Positions 7,177 to 15,938 of a stretch of 64,000 nt of DNA are shown here, piece after piece. How positions within the stretch are numbered: the stretch's first letter is position 1; each line of letters opens with the position of its first letter. Location: contig AP028876.1 of assembly GCA_036323355.1 (NCBI GenBank), positions 496,001 to 560,000 on the forward strand, read 5' to 3'. The notes under the pieces are model-generated. The model was given only the letters and a program-made list of their open reading frames with translations. It made no database searches and had not been told where the DNA came from. The DNA comes from Gottschalkiaceae bacterium SANA (lineage in GTDB: Bacteria; Bacillota; Clostridia; Tissierellales; GPF-1). The position numbers were made by a program, and so were the translations under genes.

Positions 7177-9558
7177 TTAAAATTGCTCTTTGAATAAAAT
7201 TTCTGTGAGAAAGATGATTTCACGGTCTGGGATGGTGATCTTGTAGTGTTCATCGATTTTTCCGATGCTTTTCTTTACGGTAAAGAATAACTCGCGCTGG
7301 GCATTTGAGTCTATGGAAAGATTTTCGATCTCCATAACTAAAGGTTCATTAATGATCAGCTTCTCGATTAGTCGGGATAGATGAGAAACAAAGATAATGA
7401 TGGAATTTTCTTTTAAGGGCTCGCCGACCTCTCGTTCAATGGAGCGGATGCATGTGGTGAAGATTCCTGCCAATTCATCGAGATCGAGAAAATCCACATA
7501 GTATTTTAAGAGGCTAGGCATAGCCAGACTGAGGTCTAGTTTGAGCTTTGAAGTCTCTTTTCTGTCTTTTGTTTGTGGCTTATTAACACGAAGATCTTGA
7601 TAGCGGAAAGCTTTGGCTGTGCTTTCGGCCAGCTCTTCTAGTTGTGTAATTACATAGTGTTTATTAACTGCTTCTAGGATTAAGGGTGGACTGACAAAAT
7701 CAATGGTGGCTGTTTTAATGCCAGTTAAATCAGTGATTTTCTTCCCTAAATTTACTAAGGAACCCATATCCACAAGAAAGAGAATGCCATTATCGTTATT
7801 GATGCGAAGACAGTATTTAGTAACTTCGTTAAAGAAATCTTTATGTGCCTCGTCCAAGAGAAAGTCGAAGCCAACGGTTACTTTTTCACCGAAAATTGAA
7901 TTGATGACATTGGACATACTGGTTGCCGTATGATTGCCATGAGCCAAGATGATAATGGGAATCCGTGCATCCTTTTCGTTAGCAAGATTGACAGAATGAA
8001 TCAATGAAGAAAGAAAATTTGTTTGCGTTTTAGATATTCGTATACCGATTAAACGCCCGATTTCATCACTTAGGGCCATGGCGAAACTCTTCTCTTCATG
8101 GGTGATTTTCGATATATGAAAATCGAAGTTTAGGTTTTGCTCTTCCTTTTCATCGTGGTTGCCAAGCCCACCAATAAATAAGCTTAAAGGGCTTAAAAGC
8201 TGGGGTGAGATATTAAAATTCGGTTGCTTTGAGAGTGTTTTCATTAGGGATTCGATGACTGAAATCACATGATTTGGAACAATAGCATGGAGTTTTTTGA
8301 ATTGATTTTGATAGATTTTGGATTTATCATAACGATAATTCAAGTCCAATTTCTCGCTAAGAGTAATTAGTGCTTGGTCTTTGGTGTAACCCAGATTCAT
8401 CAGATTGATGATTTCGTCGTTGAGTTCCCTGTACCATTGCCCTTCTTTTTCCTCATGAACACCTGAATTAGGTAAATTTGTAGGAAGGATGAAGATGGTG
8501 CTCTCATGAATTTTTAAGTTGTTTTCTACAATGGGAAGCTGCCTTAAGTTCTCGGGTAGGCAAGTCTGATCGATTAGAATCTTATTGCTATTGAGGATGG
8601 TTTTATTTAGAAAACCCTTGGCACAAGCAAATTGGAGTGCGCTTTTTAGTTTGCCGATATTTCCCTCTTCATTGTGAGAGAGCAAGCTTTTTAGTACGTC
8701 GGATTTAATTTCAATAGGTGTATTCAATTTTTCAGCTTCTACTTGGAAAAGGGTTTTGATCAGGTCAATGCGTTCCTTGATGGGGCGTGATTCTAGGGAA
8801 GGCATGCGGAGTACAATGGGAATTCTTCGCATAAAGGTATCCAACAAAGCGGTCTTTGGATCCTCCGTGGTTGCTCCGATTATTAAAATGTTTTCTATAC
8901 GTTCTGGCTTTTCACCTCCCATTTTTCGGTACATACCCTGGTCCATAATTGAAAAGAGCATTTCTTGTCCCGTGGGAGGTAGTCGGTGAATTTCATCCAG
9001 AAAGAGGATGCCGCCATCCGCTTGTTTGATTAGGCCTTCCTTCACCTGATCAGCCCCTGTAAAAGCACCCTTCTCATGGCCAAATAACAGGGAGACCAGC
9101 ATTTGAGGATTGTTGGAATAATCCGAGCAATTCAAGCTGATATAAGGAGAATTGGGCAAGAGCTTTCCAGAATGAACAGCAAAATCGTGCATCACTTTGG
9201 CCAACAGAGTTTTTCCTGTACCAGATTTTCCTAAAATAAGGGTGTGGAGTCCATTAGGGGGATAAAGGATGGCTGCTTTCGATTGTTCGCAGATACTCTG
9301 CAGACTACCATCATAGCCGATTAAGGAATGATAGGGGTCGGTCTGTTCTGCTTCGACTGGAGAAGTAATATTTGCGATGATTCGAAAAGTGACAGGTCTG
9401 CCACTGGATTTTTCTACTAGGCCTTCTTTTGCCAAGGCATTTAAATCACTACTGGCATTGGCGCGGCTAATGCCTAAGACTTCAGCAATATCTTTTGCTG
9501 TGAAGTTGGATTGCTTAGCGTTTTGCAAGAATTGTTGAACTTTCTCTTTCCGTAACAT
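7177..9558 (-). CDS. LevR-type sigma-54-dependent PTS activator (HTH-AAA+-EIIA-PRD)
   Basis: A 793-residue transcription activator. In order it has a winged HTH (about residues 1-55), an AAA+ sigma-54-interacting domain with Walker A GKSGTGKT (110-117) and the RpoN-contact loop GAFTGA (164-169), a PRD-like region (about 430-530), an EIIA-mannose-like domain (about 535-650, IIILAHGNHTATS), and a C-terminal PRD containing VSHLSRLIEK. This is the LevR architecture, in which PTS phosphorylation of the PRD and EIIA domains tunes activity. I start at the ATG (9558), which has GAGAGG about eight bases upstream, rather than the GTG three codons earlier. It is divergent from the mannose-type PTS operon, which has a -24/-12 promoter and four repeated TAGTGTTTTG sites, so that operon is its likely target. 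Confidence 0.92.
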   Translation of the reverse strand: MLRKEKVQQFLQNAKQSNFTAKDIAEVLGISRANASSDLNALAKEGLVEKSSGRPVTFRIIANITSPVEAEQTDPYHSLIGYDGSLQSICEQSKAAILYPPNGLHTLILGKSGTGKTLLAKVMHDFAVHSGKLLPNSPYISLNCSDYSNNPQMLVSLLFGHEKGAFTGADQVKEGLIKQADGGILFLDEIHRLPPTGQEMLFSIMDQGMYRKMGGEKPERIENILIIGATTEDPKTALLDTFMRRIPIVLRMPSLESRPIKERIDLIKTLFQVEAEKLNTPIEIKSDVLKSLLSHNEEGNIGKLKSALQFACAKGFLNKTILNSNKILIDQTCLPENLRQLPIVENNLKIHESTIFILPTNLPNSGVHEEKEGQWYRELNDEIINLMNLGYTKDQALITLSEKLDLNYRYDKSKIYQNQFKKLHAIVPNHVISVIESLMKTLSKQPNFNISPQLLSPLSLFIGGLGNHDEKEEQNLNFDFHISKITHEEKSFAMALSDEIGRLIGIRISKTQTNFLSSLIHSVNLANEKDARIPIIILAHGNHTATSMSNVINSIFGEKVTVGFDFLLDEAHKDFFNEVTKYCLRINNDNGILFLVDMGSLVNLGKKITDLTGIKTATIDFVSPPLILEAVNKHYVITQLEELAESTAKAFRYQDLRVNKPQTKDRKETSKLKLDLSLAMPSLLKYYVDFLDLDELAGIFTTCIRSIEREVGEPLKENSIIIFVSHLSRLIEKLIINEPLVMEIENLSIDSNAQRELFFTVKKSIGKIDEHYKITIPDREIIFLTEILFKEQF

Positions 9559-9623
9559 AAAAATCACCTCTCCTTTAGATTAGTATCAGTATAATTGTTA
9601 TGGATAAATGAAACAATAGGCAA

Positions 9624-9717
9624 TAGTGTTTTGCGATAAAAAGTAGTGTTTCGATTTTGCGAATTAGTGTTTTGTCACTAAAGAAGGAAATTCAAGTTCT
9701 TGGGGGTTAGTGTTTTG
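9624..9717 (+). repeat. Four TAGTGTTTTG iterons, probable activator binding sites (UAS)
   Basis: TAGTGTTTTG occurs at 9624-9633, 9665-9674 and 9708-9717, with TAGTGTTTCG at 9644-9653. Start-to-start distances are 20, 21 and 43 bases, about two, two and four helical turns, so all lie on one face of the DNA. The third copy continues to TCACTA, making a TAGTG/CACTA dyad; the fourth overlaps the -24 element. Arrangement and position between the activator gene and the promoter fit binding sites for the LevR-type protein. This is inference from pattern only. Confidence 0.65.
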
Positions 9718-9731
9718 GCATGATCCTTGCA
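9716..9731 (+). promoter_or_regulatory. Sigma-54 promoter of the mannose-family PTS operon
   Basis: TGGCAT (9716-9721), GATCC, TTGCA (9727-9731) matches the -24/-12 consensus with one mismatch and exact spacing. It lies 39 bases before the IIB start and next to a gene for an RpoN-dependent activator. Confidence 0.85.
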
Positions 9732-9769
9732 ATAGTTAGGGGTGGAAGCAGAACAAAGGAGGAAATTAA

Positions 9770-10255
9770 ATGAAGGTAAAAATGTTTCGAACCGATGACC
9801 GATTGATTCATGGTCAGGTTATGGTGCGTTGGGTTGGTGGATTGGGCATTAAAAAGATTGTGATCTTTGATGAAGAGATCAGTAAAGATCCAATGCTTGC
9901 CAGCATCTTTGAATTGGCTTGTCCGCAGGGAGTTGAATTGATTATTGAAGGGGTTGCCGCGTCAGCAGATGTGCAGGCAAAACTGGAGGGACATGGAGAG
10001 CGCACTTTGGTTTTGACACGCTCGCCCATTACAATGGCAAAAGTCATCGAATCTGGATTCGAGTCGGAAACTGGATACAATATCGGACCGATGAGCAATA
10101 AACCGGATACAACAAAATTGGCACCATTTTGCTATTTGCTTGCAGATGAAATCGAGGCACTGAAAGAGGTTCATCAGCGAGAAATCGAAATCTTTGTTCA
10201 AACAGTCCCAGATGCTGAGAAGCTTGTCTGGTCTGACTTGGAAAAATTATTTTAA
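9770..10255 (+). CDS. PTS mannose/fructose/sorbose family IIB component
   Basis: A 161-residue cytoplasmic phosphocarrier of the mannose PTS family. The phosphorylated histidine is His14 in the hallmark DDRLIHGQV. It passes phosphate from IIA (encoded at 11897) to the sugar entering through IIC/IID. Length and sequence are typical of the family. It is the first gene of a six-gene operon (IIB, IIC, IID, IIA, sulfatase, DUF3604) and has AGGAGG before its ATG. The sugar cannot be deduced from IIB, but the downstream sulfatase suggests a sulfated sugar or one released from a sulfated glycan. Confidence 0.95.
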   Translation: MKVKMFRTDDRLIHGQVMVRWVGGLGIKKIVIFDEEISKDPMLASIFELACPQGVELIIEGVAASADVQAKLEGHGERTLVLTRSPITMAKVIESGFESETGYNIGPMSNKPDTTKLAPFCYLLADEIEALKEVHQREIEIFVQTVPDAEKLVWSDLEKLF

Positions 10256-10269
10256 TAAGAGGAGGAGCT

Positions 10270-11022
10270 ATGTCAATATTACAAGCAGTATTAATTGGAA
10301 TCTTTGGATACCTTGGCGCAAAGAGAACACCTTGGTTCTTTGGCGTAACTGGCGGATGGAACACCATTGGTCGTCCATTGGTCGCAGGTCTTATAATCGG
10401 TATCATTTTAGGAGATGTCAAGGGGGGGATCCTGGCGGGTGCAGCTGTTCAGGCCATGTATATTGGTTTGGTAACACCAGGTGGAGCCTTGCCGGCAGAT
10501 ATTAATCTGGCAGCATTTATTGGAATTCCTTTAGCGCTTGTCAGCGGTGGTGGACCCGACTATGCGGTTACCTTAGCGGTACCATTGAGCTTTTTAGGAA
10601 TTGTTATATTCAACTTCCTAATGTCATTTAATGCAGTATTTGTTCATCGTGGTGACAAATATGCGGAGGAAGGAAATGGCGATGCGATTATTAAAACGCA
10701 TATATCAGCAACCATTCCCACCTTCTTGATCCGTTTTACTGTTATTTTTGCAGCGTGTTACTTTGGTGCACCGGCTGCACAGGCTTTAACGACGGCAATG
10801 CCTGAATGGTTGGGTCATATCTTTATTGTATTGGGTCGTATGCTTCCTGCAATTGGTTTTGCATTGTTGCTGCGTCAATCGTTGACAGACAAAAAGATGA
10901 TCGTATATTTCTTGGCTGGATACGTAATTATCGCATCCTTCAATATTACGATTCTTTCTTTGGCGATCTTGGCAAGTTTGTTTGCAGTAATGGATATGAT
11001 GTATGGAAAGGAGGCAGCATAA
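10270..11022 (+). CDS. PTS mannose family IIC component (membrane permease)
   Basis: A 250-residue polytopic membrane protein of the EII-Sor/AgaC type, with the family pattern ITPGGALPADINLA-like segment (VTPGGALPAD) near residue 70. Together with IID it forms the sugar channel of the mannose-type PTS. It follows IIB by 14 bases with a GAGGAGG site and its TAA directly abuts the IID start codon. Family length is usual and no truncation is seen. Confidence 0.95.
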   Translation: MSILQAVLIGIFGYLGAKRTPWFFGVTGGWNTIGRPLVAGLIIGIILGDVKGGILAGAAVQAMYIGLVTPGGALPADINLAAFIGIPLALVSGGGPDYAVTLAVPLSFLGIVIFNFLMSFNAVFVHRGDKYAEEGNGDAIIKTHISATIPTFLIRFTVIFAACYFGAPAAQALTTAMPEWLGHIFIVLGRMLPAIGFALLLRQSLTDKKMIVYFLAGYVIIASFNITILSLAILASLFAVMDMMYGKEAA

Positions 11023-11853
11023 ATGGCGGAAACAACAGCAACAACACCAATTAAATTACCAAAAAAAGAAGTGCAGAAGGCGTGTTGGAGATTTGTATTC
11101 TTCTCTCATTGCGGCCAAAACTTTGAAAGAATGATGGGTATGGCTTTTACCCATATGATGGTACCGATTCTAAAGATTTTGTATAAGGATCCAGAAGAAT
11201 ATAAAAAAGGTTTGAAACGCCACATGCAGTTCTTCAATACAGAACCAAATTTGGGATCAATTATCCCTGGTATTGCGATTGCTTTGGAAGAAGAGCGAGC
11301 AAATGGCAAGCCTATTTCGGAAGAGATGATTGCGGGCACGAAGAATGCCTTGATGGGACCTTTCGCAGGATTGGGTGACTCGATTATTGTTGGAACCTAT
11401 ATGCCAATCCTCTTGAGTATTGCCTTGGGTCTTTCAGAAGATGGCTCGCCAATGGGAGCGATTTTCTACATCGTCACTTGGTTGGGATCGATTCTGGCCA
11501 TGCGATATTGGTTGTTTATGACGGGTTATAATTTGGGACTAAGCGCAGCTAAGACGGTATTGCAAAAAGGGTTGACTAGTTCGGTAACGCGGGCGTTGAA
11601 CGTGGTTGGTCTGATGACAATTGGTGGTGTCAGTGCAAGTTTTGTCAAATTTCCAATAGCATTTGCCTATCAATCGGGTGAGATGACGATTCAACTGCAA
11701 AGTATTTTTGATAAGATTATGCCGCGTATGATGCCCTTGGTATTGGTGCTTACGGTATACTCGCTGATTGTGAAAAAAGGATGGTCTGTCAACAAGGTGA
11801 TCTTGGGACTTCTCGCTTTCGTATCAGCAATGACATTCTTGGGAATTATGTAG
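11023..11853 (+). CDS. PTS mannose family IID component
   Basis: A 276-residue EIID protein. The N-terminal part is cytoplasmic and contains the family segments NFERMMGMAF and MGPFAGLGDS; the C-terminal part has hydrophobic segments that pair with IIC. It begins directly after the IIC stop with AAGGAGG upstream. A GGGCTGCC/GGCAGCCC hairpin separates it from the IIA gene. Confidence 0.95.
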   Translation: MAETTATTPIKLPKKEVQKACWRFVFFSHCGQNFERMMGMAFTHMMVPILKILYKDPEEYKKGLKRHMQFFNTEPNLGSIIPGIAIALEEERANGKPISEEMIAGTKNALMGPFAGLGDSIIVGTYMPILLSIALGLSEDGSPMGAIFYIVTWLGSILAMRYWLFMTGYNLGLSAAKTVLQKGLTSSVTRALNVVGLMTIGGVSASFVKFPIAFAYQSGEMTIQLQSIFDKIMPRMMPLVLVLTVYSLIVKKGWSVNKVILGLLAFVSAMTFLGIM

Positions 11854-11859
11854 AGGGAA

Positions 11860-11878
11860 GGGCTGCCTTTGGCAGCCC
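11860..11878 (+). other. Intra-operon hairpin between IID and IIA genes
   Basis: A perfect 8-bp GC-rich stem (GGGCTGCC at 11860-11867, GGCAGCCC at 11871-11878) with a TTT loop is followed by TACTTT rather than a real T run. It may be a partial terminator or an RNA-stability element that lowers IIA and sulfatase expression relative to IIB-IIC-IID. No experiment supports either role. Confidence 0.55.
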
Positions 11879-11896
11879 TACTTTAGGAGGACGACA

Positions 11897-12286
11897 ATGA
11901 TTGGAATTATTATAGCTGGCCATAAGGAGATGGCAGTCGCCCTGAAGGCTGCTGCCGAGATGATCTACGGTGAGCTTGATCAAGTGGAAGCAGTAAGCTT
12001 TGAGCATGGAGAAGGGTTAGAGGAAGTTAAAGCCAAACTTCAGGCCGCTGAGGATAAATTAGAGAGTGACGATGGACTGCTTGTACTGTTAGATTTGTTT
12101 GGTGGAACGCCAATGAATGCTTCGGCCATGACTTATGGAGCACGCGAGGATGTACGCTTACTAGTAGGCGTCAATCTTCCTATGATTTTTGAGGCGGTGG
12201 AAAAGCGATCGACTGGCTCTTTGGACGAGATTCAAGATACAATTCTTGAGAATGCCAAGCGTGCTATTGGTAAGTTTCCGCGCTAG
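11897..12286 (+). CDS. PTS mannose family IIA component
   Basis: A 129-residue EIIA-mannose domain as a separate protein. The phosphorylated histidine is His9 in IIAGHKEMA, and LVLLDLFGGTPMNAS near residues 65-80 is the conserved second motif. It accepts phosphate from HPr and hands it to IIB. In mannose-type systems IIA is often fused to IIB or placed first; here it is free and fourth. AGGAGG precedes its ATG. Confidence 0.95.
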   Translation: MIGIIIAGHKEMAVALKAAAEMIYGELDQVEAVSFEHGEGLEEVKAKLQAAEDKLESDDGLLVLLDLFGGTPMNASAMTYGAREDVRLLVGVNLPMIFEAVEKRSTGSLDEIQDTILENAKRAIGKFPR

Positions 12287-12297
12287 GAAGGAAAATT

Positions 12298-13701
12298 ATG
12301 AAAGAGCTATTGATATATTTATCAGATCAGCATAATCCAATGGTGAGCGGCGTGTATGGAAATCCTTGGATTGATACGCCGAACTTAGATCGAATCGCTC
12401 AGGAGGGACATGTATTTGAGAATGCCTATACACCTTGCCCGCTTTGCGTTCCGGCAAGACTTGCTTTTTTAACGGGAAAGCGGTCATCAAAAATCAATGT
12501 CTTTAATAACGATTGTAGCTTGGCAGGTGATCAACCAACCATCGCCCATGCAATTGGCGCGAGAGGATATGAAACGCTTCTTATTGGTCGCATGCACTTC
12601 AAGGGGGTTGACCAGACTCACGGATTCGATGAGCATCTTGTAGGGGATATCACCACACAGTTTTGGGGAAATGGCGGAAATCGCCGTACGGATCTGGGTG
12701 CTTTTATGGGCACAACCAATATGAAGGGTTGTTTAGATGTGGTGGGTGGTGGTGATTCGCCCGTATTAGATTTTGACGAATGTGTTGTAGATGAAACCCT
12801 GCGGGTCATGAATGAAAAGAGTGAGGCCTACCGCTTTATTGTCACAGGTACTTATGCACCGCATTTTAGTTATGCGGCACCGAAAGAGTTGTATCTGAAA
12901 TACAAGGAACGACTACATGAGGTCAAAGTGGACATCAAAAAAGAAAATCACGCTGCCTATCAACATATGGAGCGAGAGATAGATGATGACTTGCAACTGT
13001 CCATACGCGCCGCCTATTATGGAATGGTGGAGACTATGGATCAGCAGATCGGACAAGTCTATGATGCGTGGAAACAACGATTGAAAATAAATGGACGTGA
13101 AGGGATTTTTGTTTATGTCTCCGACCACGGCGATATGCTGGGGGAGCGTAAGATGGTAGGGAAACAAACTTTTTATGAAAGTTCAGTAAGGATTCCTTTG
13201 CTGATTGCCGGGAATGGCATTGAAATTGGTCGAACGAAAACACCAGTGAGTTTACTGGATTTAAGTCGTAGTTTGATTGATTGGACTGGTGCTGATCCAC
13301 TCCCAGACATGGAAGGGGAGAATCTTATGAAGATTGCCCGCTACGGTCGTCGAGATCCGGTGATTGCTGAGCATGTGATTGATCGAGTGGATGGATGTTA
13401 TGCTGGGAAGATGATTGTCCAGGGGGATCAAAAAGCCTTTTCTTTTGATGAAATCGGGGAGCTTGCTGTGTATCAGCGGGATGAAAATGGAATTTTTGCG
13501 CCAAAATCTGTTTCGGAGCCGGAGAAGTGCGAATGGCATGAAAGGCTAAAAAAAGACTGGAATCCGAAAGAAACTATAGAGCGGTATAAGCAACGGAAAT
13601 CAGACCAGGAAGTATTGGTTCGATGGGGAAAGAAGAAGCAGCCGAAAGAAACGGCTCGAGTTGTATATAAGCGAGGGAATTTTGAAAAGCCACAGTTTTA
13701 A
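12298..13701 (+). CDS. Sulfatase, Cys type (CVPAR), cytoplasmic, in PTS operon
   Basis: A 467-residue sulfatase that starts 11 bases after the IIA stop. The signature CVPAR is at residues 50-54 (Cys50 to become formylglycine); LSDQH (Asp10) and VSDHGDMLGE near residue 282 supply metal ligands. There is no signal peptide, so it must act on a substrate already in the cell, most simply the phosphorylated, sulfated sugar delivered by the PTS. It resembles choline-sulfatase-type enzymes in the N-terminal DQ motif, but the PTS context argues for a carbohydrate. It is the most direct evidence for the substrate class of this operon. Confidence 0.9.
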   Translation: MKELLIYLSDQHNPMVSGVYGNPWIDTPNLDRIAQEGHVFENAYTPCPLCVPARLAFLTGKRSSKINVFNNDCSLAGDQPTIAHAIGARGYETLLIGRMHFKGVDQTHGFDEHLVGDITTQFWGNGGNRRTDLGAFMGTTNMKGCLDVVGGGDSPVLDFDECVVDETLRVMNEKSEAYRFIVTGTYAPHFSYAAPKELYLKYKERLHEVKVDIKKENHAAYQHMEREIDDDLQLSIRAAYYGMVETMDQQIGQVYDAWKQRLKINGREGIFVYVSDHGDMLGERKMVGKQTFYESSVRIPLLIAGNGIEIGRTKTPVSLLDLSRSLIDWTGADPLPDMEGENLMKIARYGRRDPVIAEHVIDRVDGCYAGKMIVQGDQKAFSFDEIGELAVYQRDENGIFAPKSVSEPEKCEWHERLKKDWNPKETIERYKQRKSDQEVLVRWGKKKQPKETARVVYKRGNFEKPQF

Positions 13702-13711
13702 GGAGAGGAAA

Positions 13712-15247
13712 ATGAAGCGAATTTTATGGACCGACATGCACAGTAATGTGCATGCTAATCAGATTCAAGAAATGGATCGATGGTATGAAGAAGCGAAGAA
13801 AAATTTTGATTTTTGGCCCATAGCCTATTATCCGTTTTATATGAGAAAAGATGCGTGTGGACTGGGTGTGGAAGATCGCTACTCAGATGAAATCGTGGCA
13901 AAGGATTGGGAAAAAGTACGAGCTTTAGCCGCAAGGGCTGAAAAAGACGAATTTCCTTTCTTTATGGGTTATGAATGGCAGGGAGCAGGTCTTGATGGTG
14001 ATCATAATGTGTATTACCTGAAGAACGATCAAGATACGCCGAACCCTATGAGATATCAGGGATTAGTGGATGTTTTGCCTAAGGGTGAAGCCTTGGCTAT
14101 TCCCCATCACCTGGCCTATCAACTGGGGAGTCGAGGGAAAAACTGGACAAGTCATAATGAAGAACTTTCTCCATTTGCAGAGATCTACTCTTCTCACGGC
14201 AGTTCTGAAAGCGACGTAAGTCATCTATCCATGGAGCGTCATATTCATATGGGCCCGCGCACAGAGGGTAGCCACTTGGAAGCAGGACTGAATTCGGGTT
14301 ATAAGGTTGGTATTATCGCATCTGGAGACAATCACCAATACCCAGGCGTGTATGGACATGGCATGATGGCAGTCATTGCGGATGCTGCTGACAAGGAATC
14401 TATCTGGAGAGCCATGAAGAATCGCCATGTTTATGGGGTAACGGGTGATCGCATAGAGTTGATGGTCTTTTTGGATCAAGCCCAGATGGGGGATGAAATT
14501 CTTTCAAAAGACAAGTATCTTTTGGATCTTCGAGTAAAAGGCAGTCATGCCATTGATCGCGTGGAAGTCTTGCAAGATAATATTGTGCGAGAAGTTTACA
14601 CTCATTCCGGTAGCTGGGAGCGAAGAAAATTGCCTGAGACCGTACGTTTTAAGTGTAAAATTGAGTTTGGTTGGGGGCCGGATCGACGAATTTTTGAAGA
14701 TATCGATCACAAGGTTTGGTCCGGTAAAGTGGAAAGCAAAACGGGTAAAATTTTGAGCGTTGAAAAACAATGGACCAATTATGGGCAAGAGATCATCAAG
14801 CAGACGGATAAGGAATTGGACTTTAAATTGACAACGTATAAATCTACGGCAACAGGGAAGTGGATGGGGCCCTCTCCGGTTGGCAAGGAAGGTTTTGTTA
14901 TAGAAATTGAAGACAAACTGGATGCTGAGATATTATTTACTGTTGAAGGGAAAGAAGTTATTTTGACGGTAAAAGAAATTCTGGCTCAGACTCACCTTTA
15001 TGAGCTAAGGGAAGAAGTGGAGAAATTGCTGAAAGAACGGTTTGGATTTGACGCCTACTATCGGGATGATCCCTTCTGGCACAATGCATACAAGTTCAAA
15101 ATTCATCGCGGTATTCCGGAAGCGGGTTACAAAATGGAAATTGAGAAGGAACTGGAAGGCGGTTTCCAAACAGGGAGCCAATTAAGAGCACGTGTTTATC
15201 AGAAAAATGGCCATATGGCATGGTCATCACCCATCTTCATCAGATAA
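13712..15247 (+). CDS. DUF3604 family protein (PHP-like metallohydrolase)
   Basis: A 511-residue protein recognisable as DUF3604. It has an N-terminal WTDMHSNVHA metal-binding segment, FFMGYEWQG, the HNVYYL strand, AIPHHLAYQLG, EIYSSHGSSE, IIASGDNHQYPGVYGHG and HVYGVTGDRIEL, all typical positions of His/Asp ligands. I chose the ATG at 13712 because AAGGAGAGG lies just before it; an earlier in-frame ATG would overlap the sulfatase gene by 41 bases. DUF3604 proteins commonly sit beside sulfatases, but their reaction is not known to me. No signal peptide. It is the last gene of the PTS operon, followed by a strong terminator. Confidence 0.85.
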   Translation: MKRILWTDMHSNVHANQIQEMDRWYEEAKKNFDFWPIAYYPFYMRKDACGLGVEDRYSDEIVAKDWEKVRALAARAEKDEFPFFMGYEWQGAGLDGDHNVYYLKNDQDTPNPMRYQGLVDVLPKGEALAIPHHLAYQLGSRGKNWTSHNEELSPFAEIYSSHGSSESDVSHLSMERHIHMGPRTEGSHLEAGLNSGYKVGIIASGDNHQYPGVYGHGMMAVIADAADKESIWRAMKNRHVYGVTGDRIELMVFLDQAQMGDEILSKDKYLLDLRVKGSHAIDRVEVLQDNIVREVYTHSGSWERRKLPETVRFKCKIEFGWGPDRRIFEDIDHKVWSGKVESKTGKILSVEKQWTNYGQEIIKQTDKELDFKLTTYKSTATGKWMGPSPVGKEGFVIEIEDKLDAEILFTVEGKEVILTVKEILAQTHLYELREEVEKLLKERFGFDAYYRDDPFWHNAYKFKIHRGIPEAGYKMEIEKELEGGFQTGSQLRARVYQKNGHMAWSSPIFIR

Positions 15248-15254
15248 ATTAAGA

Positions 15255-15286
15255 AAGCTGACGCAAAAAATGCGTCAGCTTTTTTT
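15255..15286 (+). terminator. Terminator of the PTS/sulfatase/DUF3604 operon
   Basis: Stem AAGCTGACGCA (15255-15265) with TGCGTCAGCTT (15271-15281), loop AAAAA, followed by T residues. It begins eight bases after the DUF3604 stop codon. Confidence 0.9.
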
Positions 15287-15386
15287 ATGAGGAATAGATC
15301 TTCATTATATATTTAGCGGAATGGTTTAATCTGCTAACTTATTGTCCATGAAGATAGTCTGGTTGCCAGGGTTCAAGCAGAATGCA

Positions 15387-15938
15387 TCACTTTGCGATCA
15401 TTTTTTGCAAGCCGCGGATAATTCCATATCCAAGAAAGAGGAAGGTCAATGGAATAAAAAAGATCCGCGCTTTTACAAAGAAAACAATGGAACTTCCGGC
15501 GATGGAAGCCAAGGGGATCAGAAATGCCGGAGCACAACAGGCCAATCCGGTGAGGAAGGCGGGCAGGATGCGCAATAGTGGATTTTTCGCTTTCTCATCA
15601 AACCGACATAGTTTTGGATTTCGCTTTAAGACGAAATACAATTGCAGATTTATCAAAAATAAGAAGGCAATTGTAAGTCCCATTAAAACATTCAATGGAG
15701 AGAGAAACCACTGAATGGCAGGAAACTGAACCACGGCGATGGGCTCCCAAAGGAAGGGAGCAACCGGTCGGTTCCAAAGTTTAGCTGCGTTTGGAAGTAT
15801 GGACCATTTTGCATCGTACAATCCAAATCTCAAATGGTTCAAGCTAATCTGATAGAACAGGAAAAAGAATAAGCTAAGCAGAATGGAGATTCTCAGGGAT
15901 TTATGATCGCCCATTAGGGCTTTCCATTTTTCTTTCAT
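15387..15938 (-). CDS. Small polytopic membrane protein of unknown function
   Basis: A 183-residue protein with about four hydrophobic segments (near residues 18-40, 80-105, 125-145 and 150-172) and a Cys pair in GLACCAPAFL inside the third. I do not recognise the family. Its ATG overlaps the TGA of the upstream DUF3179 gene (ATGA), so the two are co-translated and probably function together. The adjacent cysteines in a membrane helix recall metal-transport proteins, but this is only a resemblance. Confidence 0.7.
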   Translation of the reverse strand: MKEKWKALMGDHKSLRISILLSLFFFLFYQISLNHLRFGLYDAKWSILPNAAKLWNRPVAPFLWEPIAVVQFPAIQWFLSPLNVLMGLTIAFLFLINLQLYFVLKRNPKLCRFDEKAKNPLLRILPAFLTGLACCAPAFLIPLASIAGSSIVFFVKARIFFIPLTFLFLGYGIIRGLQKMIAK

